Assembly (NCBI GenBank): GCA_947176045.1
Contig: CAMWPF010000132.1
Coordinates: forward strand, 1-5,191
Length of the DNA: 5,191 nucleotides
Reading direction: 5' to 3'
Origin: an uncultured Treponema sp.
Lineage (GTDB): Bacteria > Spirochaetota > Spirochaetia > Treponematales > Treponemataceae
The notes below the pieces were generated by a model, which made no database searches, was not told where the DNA came from, and was given only the letters and a program-made list of their open reading frames with translations. Position numbers and translations under genes: made by a program. Shown here piece by piece: positions 1-5,094 of the stretch (its first letter is position 1; the number at the start of each line of letters is the position of its first letter).

Positions 1-1
1 T

Positions 2-796
2 GATGATATTGAAGCAAAAATCACTCCAAGAACAAAGGCAATAATGATTGTCCATTATGCAGGCTTTGCCTGCGATATGGAAAGAATTGCTGCTGTCTGT
101 AAAAAACATAATCTTCCTTTGATTGAGGACTGCGCCCACACACCCGGGGCAGATTATAAGGGCCGGCCGCTCGGAACTTTTGGAGATATTTCATGTTTCA
201 GTTTCTTTACAAACAAGAATCTTTCTGTCGGTGAGGGCGGAATGGTCTGCACAAAGGATGAAAAGCTTCTTGAGACGCTGCGCGGACTGCGGGCGCATGG
301 AATGAGCGTTCCTTCATTTGACAGGTTCAAAGGTCGTGCAATTACTTATGATGTATGTATTCCCGGGCTGAACTATAGGATTGACGAAATGCGCTCTGCA
401 CTCGGACTTGTGCAGCTTGCAAAACTTGAAAAAGCAAATGAAAGCAGGACAAATCTTGTTCACCATTATTATGAGCGGCTTGACGGAGCAAAGGGAATGA
501 GCATTCCTTTCAGAAATTTTGAACGCGGTAAGCCTAACTTCCATATCATGCCAATTCTTCTTGATGAGAATGTTGACAGAATAAAAGTCATCAGCTCCAT
601 GAAAGAAGATGGAATCCAGACGAGCATCCATTATCCGGCATTGCAGAATTTCACCGCATATCAGGGAAAATTGAATCCAACTCCAAAAGCACAGTACATC
701 ACTGAACACGAATTGACTTTGCCTTTGTACCCAACAATGACAATGGAAGAAGTTGATCTTGTATGTGATGCTTTAATTAAGGCTTTGAAAAATTAA
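2..796 (+). CDS. DegT/DnrJ/EryC1/StrS family PLP-dependent sugar aminotransferase, 5' end outside window
   Basis: This enzyme would transfer an amino group, normally from glutamate, to a keto-sugar nucleotide in the cytoplasm. The frame is open from base 2, so the gene starts upstream. 264 residues are visible, and since the family usually has 360-400, roughly 100-130 N-terminal residues are missing. Visible family marks are IEDCAH, whose Asp (bases 128-130) should hold the PLP pyridine nitrogen, and TNKNLSVGEGG, whose Lys (bases 215-217, visible residue 72) should form the Schiff base. Further on are YRIDEMRSALGLVQL and the C-terminal IHYPALQNF and LPLYPTM motifs. The ATG at 44 is internal to the fold and is not the start. 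With the 4,6-dehydratase at 2912 the natural guess is C4 amination of a 4-keto-6-deoxy NDP-sugar (PglE/LegC-like), but the exact substrate cannot be read from sequence. The family call is secure; the sugar is inference. Confidence 0.95.
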   Translation, partial: DDIEAKITPRTKAIMIVHYAGFACDMERIAAVCKKHNLPLIEDCAHTPGADYKGRPLGTFGDISCFSFFTNKNLSVGEGGMVCTKDEKLLETLRGLRAHGMSVPSFDRFKGRAITYDVCIPGLNYRIDEMRSALGLVQLAKLEKANESRTNLVHHYYERLDGAKGMSIPFRNFERGKPNFHIMPILLDENVDRIKVISSMKEDGIQTSIHYPALQNFTAYQGKLNPTPKAQYITEHELTLPLYPTMTMEEVDLVCDALIKALKN

Positions 797-833
797 ATTT
801 TCATAGTTATTTAGGTTTTCAAATTTGATACAT

Positions 834-866
834 GGTGGTTAATTGAGTCGGAACCACCTGTTTTTT
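834..866 (+). terminator. Hairpin plus T-run between aminotransferase and sugar transferase (terminator or attenuator)
   Basis: GGTGGTT (834-840) pairs perfectly with AACCACC (852-858) around an 11-base loop. It is followed within two bases by six T (861-866), the layout of an intrinsic terminator. The T-run touches the Shine-Dalgarno sequence of the next gene (866-870). No promoter fits between the hairpin and that gene, so the downstream gene is probably reached by read-through, or by a promoter at or before the hairpin. The structure is seen; the attenuator role is inferred. Confidence 0.65.
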
Positions 867-870
867 GGAG
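866..870 (+). promoter_or_regulatory. Ribosome binding site of the sugar transferase
   Basis: TGGAG sits 6 bases before ATG 877 and decides that start over the in-frame TTG at 865, which it overlaps. It begins at the last T of the preceding terminator-like T-run, so a transcript stopped there would lack the site. Confidence 0.7.
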
Positions 871-876
871 TGTTTT

Positions 877-1545
877 ATGATTCGCTTTTTTGATATTTTA
901 TTTTCTGGAATCGCAATAATTATTTTGTTTCCGTTTATGATTCCAATTATGATTGCTCTGAAATTAACCGGCGAACATGATATTTTTTATAAGCAGACTC
1001 GAATTGGTAAAGGAGGAAAGACTTTTGGAGTATTGAAGTTTGCAACAATGCTCCGTAACAGTCCGAACATGGCAGGCGGGGTACTTACTCAAAAAAATGA
1101 CCCTCGCATTCTTCCTATGGGAAAGTTTTTGCGGAAAACAAAGATAAACGAGCTGCCCCAGCTTGTAAATATTTTTATAGGTCAGATGAGCGTCATTGGA
1201 CCTCGCCCCCAGGCAAAGTGCCATTACGATTTGTATTCGGATGAAGTAAAATCTGCAATTGATACTGTTGCACCCGGGCTTTCTGGTCTTGGTTCTGTAG
1301 CATTCCGCGATGAAGAAGATATGCTTAATGCTGTAGAAAATCGAGACCATTTTCACGATACAGTGATTGCTCCATATAAAGGAGCATTGGAAGTTTATTT
1401 TGTAAATCACAGAACTCTTGGAACTTACTTTAAACTGATTTGGCTTACAGTTCTGGCTGTTGTAAAGCCTTCTTCTAAAACTTGGAGAAAAGTATTCAAA
1501 GAACTGCCTCCTATACCAGAAAATTTAAAAGAATACATCGGATAA
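877..1545 (+). CDS. Bacterial sugar transferase: small monotopic phosphoglycosyl transferase (PglC/WcaJ-type catalytic domain)
   Basis: This protein would transfer a sugar-1-phosphate from an NDP-sugar to undecaprenyl phosphate at the inner membrane face, the first membrane step of a glycan. It has 222 residues, the short form (Bac_transf, PF02397) with no polytopic N-terminal half. Residues 8-30 are a hydrophobic helix broken by prolines (FPFMIP), as in the re-entrant membrane anchor. Next come FYKQTRIGKGGKTFGVLKFATM (37-58), GKFLRKTKINELPQ (82-95), MSVIGPRP (104-111) and PGLSGLG (133-139). The Asp-Glu dyad of PglC is here Asn91-Glu92. A clade with INELPQ and PGLSG-FRDEE seems familiar to me from other genomes, so this may be a subfamily trait and not damage. 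ATG 877 is chosen because TGGAG (866-870) lies 6 bases upstream; a TTG at 865 overlaps that site. The gene follows the aminotransferase and converges on the ATPase with 9 bases between stops. The substrate sugar is unknown. Confidence 0.93.
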   Translation: MIRFFDILFSGIAIIILFPFMIPIMIALKLTGEHDIFYKQTRIGKGGKTFGVLKFATMLRNSPNMAGGVLTQKNDPRILPMGKFLRKTKINELPQLVNIFIGQMSVIGPRPQAKCHYDLYSDEVKSAIDTVAPGLSGLGSVAFRDEEDMLNAVENRDHFHDTVIAPYKGALEVYFVNHRTLGTYFKLIWLTVLAVVKPSSKTWRKVFKELPPIPENLKEYIG

Positions 1546-1554
1546 TTTTTAAAG

Positions 1555-2781
1555 CTAAATCAATCCGACCGGGCACAGCCATGTATCGCGATTATACGGA
1601 ACAAGTTCGCTGCTCATACAGATGACAAGACCTGTATTTACCGGCAGTCCAAGTTTTGAAAGCACTTTAAAATTTTTATCAGGATTTTCGGGAGATTTTG
1701 CTTTTTTAATTTCTATCGGATATATTCCTTCTGAATTTACAATTAAAAGATCAATTTCTTTTTTGTCAATGTCCCGGTAATAAAATAAATTCAATTCTTT
1801 TCCGCTGTTGTAATAACTTTTAACGATTTCTGAAATTACAAAAGTTTCAAAAAATGCTCCGGACATAGCACCGTTTTCAAGTGTTTCCGGGGTAGGCCAT
1901 TTGCATAGATACGATGCAAGTCCCGTATCAAGGAAATAAGCTTTTGGAGTTTTTACCAGTCTGTTTGTTATGTTTGTGTAATAAGGGTGCAGAATAAAAA
2001 TGATGCCTGAGCGTTCAAGAATTGAAGCCCATTGTTTTGCAGTAGGAGACGAGATTCCGATATTTTTTGCAATCTCGTCGTATTTTAATTCCTGCCCTGT
2101 ACGGGCGGCCATAAATACCAGAAAGGTATAGAACTCGTTCAGTTTGCCTACCTGTTCTAAATCATGAATGTCGCGTTCAAGGTAGGTATTTACATAATCC
2201 ATAAAAAATCTGTCGCGAGGAATCTTTGATGAATGAAGTTTCGGCATTCCTCCTTTAAAGATTTTTTTATAAATGGAATGAACATCCTGAGGTAAAAAAT
2301 CCGATGCTCTTTTTTTTAATTCGTCTATTTGAGGATTAAATAAATTGCGGTTTGCACCGTCGATTTCGGATTGCGACAAAGAAGAGAATGGAAACACAGC
2401 AACACGGCCGGCAAGGCTTTCTGAAAGATGTTTCATCATTTTAAATTGCTGTGAACCCGTTAACCAGAACATTCCGGAATTATCTTTTCCGCTAAGGTTT
2501 TTCTGGTCTACGATTTTCTTGATTTCTAAAAGAAGTTCCGGGACTCTCTGGAATTCATCAATTATAAGTTTTGTGCCGTACGTTTCAAAAAAAAGTTCAG
2601 GATCTGTCTGTGCAAGATGACGGGCATTTCTGTCATCAAGCGTGATGTATTTTCTGTCAGCCTCTTTTATATGGCTGAGCATGGTCGATTTTCCCACCTG
2701 ACGCTGACCGCATAAGGCTACGACAGGGTAGTAAGTACTTGCTTCCAGAAAAGTCTGTTCTAGATGACGCGAAATATACAT
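1555..2781 (-). CDS. AAA_14 / DUF4143 family ATPase
   Basis: This 408-residue P-loop ATPase belongs to the widespread AAA_14 plus DUF4143 group (COG1373-like), accessory proteins whose cellular role is not established. Walker A is GQRQVGKST (25-33) and Walker B is KLIIDEFQ (71-78, Asp75-Glu76). A sensor-like LTGSQQF lies at 107-113 and GRVAVFPFSSLS at 126-136. DUF4143 follows, with YVNTYLERDI at 196-205. Near the C-terminus, EIDLLIV (342-348) and PIEIKKAK (355-362) recall the D...ExK pattern of PD-(D/E)XK nuclease-like folds. All key residues are present, so it looks intact. The start is ATG 2781: a frame extension to TTG 2841 runs through a near-consensus promoter, so those 20 codons would be untranscribed. 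Only a weak GGAA precedes the ATG. It is antisense to the sugar genes, tail-to-tail with the transferase and divergent from the dehydratase, which suggests an independent acquired cassette. Confidence 0.93.
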   Translation of the reverse strand: MYISRHLEQTFLEASTYYPVVALCGQRQVGKSTMLSHIKEADRKYITLDDRNARHLAQTDPELFFETYGTKLIIDEFQRVPELLLEIKKIVDQKNLSGKDNSGMFWLTGSQQFKMMKHLSESLAGRVAVFPFSSLSQSEIDGANRNLFNPQIDELKKRASDFLPQDVHSIYKKIFKGGMPKLHSSKIPRDRFFMDYVNTYLERDIHDLEQVGKLNEFYTFLVFMAARTGQELKYDEIAKNIGISSPTAKQWASILERSGIIFILHPYYTNITNRLVKTPKAYFLDTGLASYLCKWPTPETLENGAMSGAFFETFVISEIVKSYYNSGKELNLFYYRDIDKKEIDLLIVNSEGIYPIEIKKAKSPENPDKNFKVLSKLGLPVNTGLVICMSSELVPYNRDTWLCPVGLI

Positions 2782-2812
2782 AAGAATTCCGATAAATCTA
2801 AAGTTGTACTTT

Positions 2813-2841
2813 ATTTTACTCGGAGTTTTTACGGATGTCAA
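2813..2841 (-). promoter_or_regulatory. Sigma70-type promoter of the AAA_14/DUF4143 ATPase
   Basis: On the minus strand, TTGACA (2841-2836, perfect -35 consensus) is separated by exactly 17 bases from TAAAAT (2818-2813, five of six -10 positions). Transcription should start near 2806, leaving a leader of about 25 bases to ATG 2781. A small inverted repeat AAAGT-TGT-ACTTT (2800-2812) lies at the predicted start point and could be an operator, though it is short enough to be chance. Confidence 0.75.
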
Positions 2842-2853
2842 TTATAAAAGCTG

Positions 2854-2881
2854 TTGTGTTCGGCAAAAAATATTTTAAAAC
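2854..2881 (+). promoter_or_regulatory. Possible weak promoter for the 4,6-dehydratase
   Basis: TTGTGT (2854-2859), 16 bases, then TAAAAC (2876-2881) is a poor sigma70 match. It is offered because the dehydratase is cut off from the upstream sugar genes by an antisense gene and needs either its own promoter or long read-through. The position, about 30 bases before ATG 2912, is sensible. Confidence 0.25.
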
Positions 2882-2911
2882 AATCTTCTTACGTTTTTAC
2901 AGGAGAAAACT

Positions 2912-4117
2912 ATGTTAGATGATATTTTACCTTTAATCGGCCGTACTGTACCTTTGTTGGAAACTGACAGTAAAAGCAATGAAAAAACGCTTTCGGAAAC
3001 GGTACGCAGTTCCCGGTTTCTCGTGATTGGCGGTGCAGGCACAATCGGTTCTGCAATTTGTAAGGAAATCTTCTATAGAAATCCAAAGGTTCTTCATGTT
3101 GTTGATATATCAGAAAACAACATGGTGGAGCTTGTACGCGACATCCGTTCCAGCGTTGGGTATGGCGACGGCGAATTTGCGACTTTTGCTCTGGACTGCG
3201 GAAGCGACATTTTCCGTGCCTTCATCAATGAACAGAAAAAACGCATCGGTGGCTATGATTATGTTTTCAATACTTCAGCGTTAAAACATGTGCGTTCGGA
3301 AAAAGATCCGTTCACACTTATGCGCATGGTTGACACAAACATCTTCAATACAGACAGCACTATGGTTATGGCGAAAGAATGTGGCGCGAAAAAATATTTC
3401 TGTGTTTCAACCGACAAGGCTGCTAATCCTGTGAACATGATGGGAGCTTCAAAACGCATTATGGAGTTCTATCTTAACCGCCGTTCTGTAGAAATGCCGG
3501 TATCTACGGCGCGTTTTGCAAATGTGGCGTTCAGCGACGGAAGCCTTCTGTACGGTTTTAACCGGCGGCTTGATAAAGGCCAGCCGCTTTCTGCACCAGA
3601 TGATGTCCGCCGGTATTTTGTAACGCCAAAAGAAGCCGGAGAGCTTTGCCTTATGAGCTGTCTGCTCGGTGAAAACCGGGATTTATTCTTTCCGAAACTT
3701 GACCACGATTTGAATCTTGTGACTTTTTCAAGCATTGCAGAAAAATATTTGCAGAGCCTCGGTTATGAGCCTGTGCAGTGTGCGACTGAAGATGAAGCCC
3801 GCTCCAGAGTAGGTGAATTAAAGGCACAGCACAAATATCCTGTCTATTTTTTCAAAAGCGATACTACCGGCGAAAAAGATTTTGAAGAATTCTACACCGA
3901 AAATGAAACGATTGTTATGGATAGATTCGATTCCCTCGGCGTAATAAAAAATGAAGTAAACTTTGATGAAAACAAGCTTCAGCATTTTACAAAAACAATC
4001 AATGCCATGAAGAAAAAAGGCGAGTGGACACGTTCCGAACTGATAGACTTGTTTAATTTTATGATTCCAAACTTCAACCATAAAGAAACCGGAAAATTTT
4101 TGGACGGAAGAATGTAA
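2912..4117 (+). CDS. Soluble NDP-sugar 4,6-dehydratase, FlaA1/CapD/LegB-like (Polysacc_synt_2, extended SDR)
   Basis: This NAD(P)-dependent short-chain dehydrogenase would remove water from an NDP-HexNAc, probably UDP-GlcNAc, to give a 4-keto-6-deoxy sugar, the substrate type of the aminotransferase at the left edge. It has 401 residues and no membrane segments, so it is cytosolic and unlike the long PglF/WbpM form. The dinucleotide loop is GGAGTIG (40-46), and SALKHV (122-127) matches the AALKHV motif. VSTDKAANPVNMMGASKR (165-182) carries Thr167-Asp168-Lys169 and Met177-xxx-Lys181, with the same spacing as the PglF catalytic residues; Met in place of the usual SDR Tyr is normal here. RFANVAFSDGSLL (201-213) and RRYFVTPKEAGEL (233-245) follow. 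A C-terminal extension of about 70 residues ends in HKETGKFLDGRM. AGGAG (2901-2905) lies 6 bases before the ATG and supports the start. The family is certain; UDP-GlcNAc versus GDP-GlcNAc (LegB), and retention versus inversion at C5, are not settled. Confidence 0.93.
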   Translation: MLDDILPLIGRTVPLLETDSKSNEKTLSETVRSSRFLVIGGAGTIGSAICKEIFYRNPKVLHVVDISENNMVELVRDIRSSVGYGDGEFATFALDCGSDIFRAFINEQKKRIGGYDYVFNTSALKHVRSEKDPFTLMRMVDTNIFNTDSTMVMAKECGAKKYFCVSTDKAANPVNMMGASKRIMEFYLNRRSVEMPVSTARFANVAFSDGSLLYGFNRRLDKGQPLSAPDDVRRYFVTPKEAGELCLMSCLLGENRDLFFPKLDHDLNLVTFSSIAEKYLQSLGYEPVQCATEDEARSRVGELKAQHKYPVYFFKSDTTGEKDFEEFYTENETIVMDRFDSLGVIKNEVNFDENKLQHFTKTINAMKKKGEWTRSELIDLFNFMIPNFNHKETGKFLDGRM

Positions 4118-4191
4118 AAATGTTTCGGCGGGCTTTGCTTTGATTTTCCGGCATTTATCCTGCACAAAAAATTCGCCATCAGCTCAATCCG

Positions 4192-4242
4192 CGTGAGGAA
4201 GTTCTGCAATGCAAACTTGTTTGCACGAACACCTGCTTCACG
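4192..4242. repeat. Long imperfect hairpin with a 16-bp near-perfect palindrome at its tip
   Basis: TGCAAAC (4210-4216) and GTTTGCA (4219-4225) are perfect inverted copies around two T. Outside them GTTC (4201-4204) pairs with GAAC (4227-4230), and CGTGA (4192-4196) with TCACG (4238-4242). Together they give a 51-base interrupted stem. No T-run follows, so it is not a standard terminator. It could be a dispersed palindromic repeat, a protein-binding site, or folded RNA downstream of the dehydratase. A copy-number search in a host genome would decide. Confidence 0.5.
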
Positions 4243-4253
4243 TCAAGCCGCGT

Positions 4254-4368
4254 GCCTCAGACGGGCTTCGTTCCGCCGGTAAGGCTTGGGGACGGACTGA
4301 GGGCGACGGTTGAGTATGAGCTTGTACGCAAGATGGAGGGGGCATACGTTCTGCTGCGAATAGGTTAA
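4254..4368 (+). pseudogene. Remnant of the C-terminal end of an NAD-dependent sugar epimerase/dehydratase
   Basis: One frame ending at the TAA 4366-4368 reads VPQTGFVPPVRLGDG, then LRATVEYELVRK and a short tail. The GF-P-V-L-GL-TVEYE pattern is the usual last helix of extended-SDR epimerases (consensus roughly GW.P..sLeeGL..Tiey). The frame stays open upstream only to about 4144, no start or Rossmann fold exists, and the residues before 4254 do not resemble the family. Bases 4241-4360 are about 60% GC, well above the neighbours. The likely story is a deleted epimerase gene that once followed the dehydratase, leaving its 3' end and perhaps its terminator. The match is by eye and short, so this is a moderate call. 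Confidence 0.5.
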
Positions 4369-4389
4369 TCGAATCTTTTTATATATTTC

Positions 4390-4424
4390 AAAAGCTCCGT
4401 TAATGTCTGGTGGAGCTTTTTTTT
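4390..4424 (+). terminator. Intrinsic terminator of the plus-strand polysaccharide genes
   Basis: AAAAGCTCC (4390-4398) pairs perfectly with GGAGCTTTT (4412-4420) around a 13-base loop, and T continues to 4424, giving eight T after the GC part. This is a strong rho-independent terminator for transcripts of the dehydratase. It sits 22 bases after the stop of the epimerase remnant, consistent with having been that gene's own terminator. Confidence 0.8.
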
Positions 4425-4455
4425 ATTTAAGGTTTAATTCAAGCCTTAAAAACGG

Positions 4456-4493
4456 CGAAGTCAAGGCTTTAAGCGTTGGCGTGCCTTGACTCG
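4456..4493 (-). terminator. Hairpin downstream of the XRE antitoxin, probable minus-strand terminator
   Basis: AGTCAAGGC (4459-4467) is a perfect inverted copy of GCCTTGACT (4483-4491) around a 15-base loop. The stem extends by two more pairs past one bulged base. Read on the minus strand it begins 8 bases after the antitoxin stop, and a run of five T follows a few bases beyond the stem. The T-run is slightly displaced, so efficiency is uncertain. A second possible hairpin uses AAGCCTT (4441-4447) with AAGGCTT (4463-4469) and excludes the first. Confidence 0.5.
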
Positions 4494-4500
4494 ACGTATC

Positions 4501-4776
4501 TTAAAAAACAGGCATTTTTTCCAGTTTAATCTGATACCCAAGGCATCTTAAAACAGAAGTAAAAGTTGTGAGATTAACCTTCTGAGAATCTTTTGAGCGG
4601 AGCTTCTGAATTACGGTAGGCGAAACATCCGCTTTTTTCGCAAGTTCTCTTATAGAAATATTCTGCTTTTCCATCTGTTCAAGCATGAATTCCGAAAGGA
4701 GAAAATCATTGTATTCTTTGTCATAAATCTCTTTTTGCTCAGGATTTTCTGCAAAAAAATTGTCAAATGTTGTCAT
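4501..4776 (-). CDS. XRE-family helix-turn-helix antitoxin (HigA-like)
   Basis: This 91-residue protein should bind the toxin and repress their shared promoter. An acidic N-terminal helix (about 10-35) precedes a helix-turn-helix at about 41-60 (SIRELAKKADVSPTVIQKLR). The NLTTFTSVLRCLGYQIKLE tail is typical of HigA/XRE antitoxins that sit downstream of HigB/RelE toxins. The ATG at 4776 overlaps the toxin stop by four bases (ATGA) and is preceded at 7 bases by a very strong purine-rich site (4784-4793), so translation should be both coupled and efficient. The gene looks intact although its toxin partner is truncated, so it may now be an orphan regulator or protect against a related toxin elsewhere. 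The family is clear; the exact TA class (HigBA or a RelE-like set) is less so. Confidence 0.88.
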   Translation of the reverse strand: MTTFDNFFAENPEQKEIYDKEYNDFLLSEFMLEQMEKQNISIRELAKKADVSPTVIQKLRSKDSQKVNLTTFTSVLRCLGYQIKLEKMPVF

Positions 4777-5009
4777 TTTGATTCCTCCTCCTCATCCAAA
4801 TTCCGACTCATATAATCAGCCCTATTAGTAATTGCCTGCTGCTTTTCAGATTTTGGTATTCTATCACCGCTCTTCCTGTAAGCATTAGTTACAATTATCT
4901 TTTTGCCCTTCTTGAAGAAACAAAGATAACGGTCGGGCTGTGGCTTAAAAGCATATATTTCATCTGTCAGTAACGCCGAAAAGAATCTGCCCTGTGCCGT
5001 AGTTTGCAT
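4773..5009 (-). CDS. RelE/HigB-like toxin, N-terminally truncated and fused to foreign sequence
   Basis: Intact family members are ribosome-dependent mRNA interferases of about 90-120 residues. This frame encodes 78, and only about residues 15-70 look like toxin: TDEIYAFKPQPDRYLCFF, GKKIIVTNAYRK, then IPKSEKQQAITNRADYM, matching the C-terminal strands and last helix of the RelE/ParE or phage Gp49-like (HigB) group. The first ~14 residues are AlbA_2-coding DNA read in another frame (see the pseudogene at 4960-5080), so the two N-terminal helices are missing. The ATG at 5009 lies in that foreign DNA and has no convincing ribosome site. The stop overlaps the antitoxin start by four bases, the usual toxin-first order. 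I expect a weak or inactive toxin, though the basic residues of the C-terminal sheet remain. An annotator could equally call it a pseudogene. Confidence 0.65.
   Translation of the reverse strand: MQTTAQGRFFSALLTDEIYAFKPQPDRYLCFFKKGKKIIVTNAYRKSGDRIPKSEKQQAITNRADYMSRNLDEEEESK
4784..4793 (-). promoter_or_regulatory. Strong ribosome binding site of the antitoxin, inside the toxin's last codons
   Basis: Read on the minus strand this is GAGGAGGAGG, 7 bases before ATG 4776. The same bases encode most of the acidic run of the toxin tail (DEEEESK). This supports ATG 4776 and tight coupling with higher antitoxin output. Confidence 0.8.
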
Positions 5010-5080
5010 ACGCGCTCACTGTCTTGAGAAATGTATTTGTCAGGCGTTCTTTGAATTCGAGAGTCTTGCTTTCCTTGCAT
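4960..5080 (-). pseudogene. Frameshifted, truncated N-terminus of an AlbA_2 (Schlafen/AAA_4-type) domain protein
   Basis: The minus-strand frame from about 5076 to the stop at 4962-4960 reads KESKTLEFKERL, TNTFLKTVSAYANYGTG and QILFGVTD. This is the opening of the AlbA_2 domain (PF04326), found in proteins of several hundred residues of poorly known role. Only about 37 residues survive; after GVTD, where the family normally goes on with a D-G turn, the DNA changes to toxin sequence. GGGAGG (5089-5094) stands 8 bases before ATG 5080, an ideal start, but that ATG is one base out of frame with the domain. A single extra base just after the ATG would explain it: removing it gives M-KESKTLEFK. So the gene has both a frameshift and a deletion. 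In-frame starts farther up (TTG 5100, GTG 5184) lack ribosome sites. Confidence 0.7.
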
Positions 5081-5088
5081 AAAGAATG

Positions 5089-5094
5089 CCTCCC
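5089..5094 (-). promoter_or_regulatory. Ribosome binding site of the broken AlbA_2 gene
   Basis: GGGAGG on the minus strand, 8 bases before ATG 5080. It identifies the ancestral start and so exposes the one-base frame error between that ATG and the AlbA_2 reading frame. Confidence 0.6.

Noticed and set aside
314..709. 131-codon minus-strand frame within the aminotransferase
   Set aside because: It is a shadow of a strongly conserved gene on the other strand, with no family motifs. The same holds for the frames at 964-1410, 2345-2620, 3027-3284, 3259-3459, 3469-3735 and 3818-4209.
865..876. TTG at 865 as start of the sugar transferase, adding four residues
   Set aside because: It overlaps the ribosome binding site that serves ATG 877, and the hydrophobic anchor begins naturally after the later start.
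2782..2841. Twenty-residue N-terminal extension of the ATPase from TTG 2841
   Set aside because: These bases form the -35/-10 promoter and leader; no ribosome site precedes the TTG.
1550..2852. AAAGCT at 1551-1556 and 2847-2852 as target-site duplication around the ATPase
   Set aside because: Six bases in AT-rich DNA are expected by chance, and no terminal inverted repeats or integrase accompany them.
4118..4279. Open frame continuing past the dehydratase stop to the TAA near 4279
   Set aside because: The peptide has no recognisable domain and is rich in Arg, Ser and Ala as expected from GC-rich repeat DNA. The dehydratase already ends in its family-typical tail.
4960..5080. Frame directly following ATG 5080 as a 37-residue gene
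   Set aside because: It reads the AlbA_2-coding DNA in a nonsense frame and has no similarity I recognise; the conserved pattern is in the neighbouring frame.
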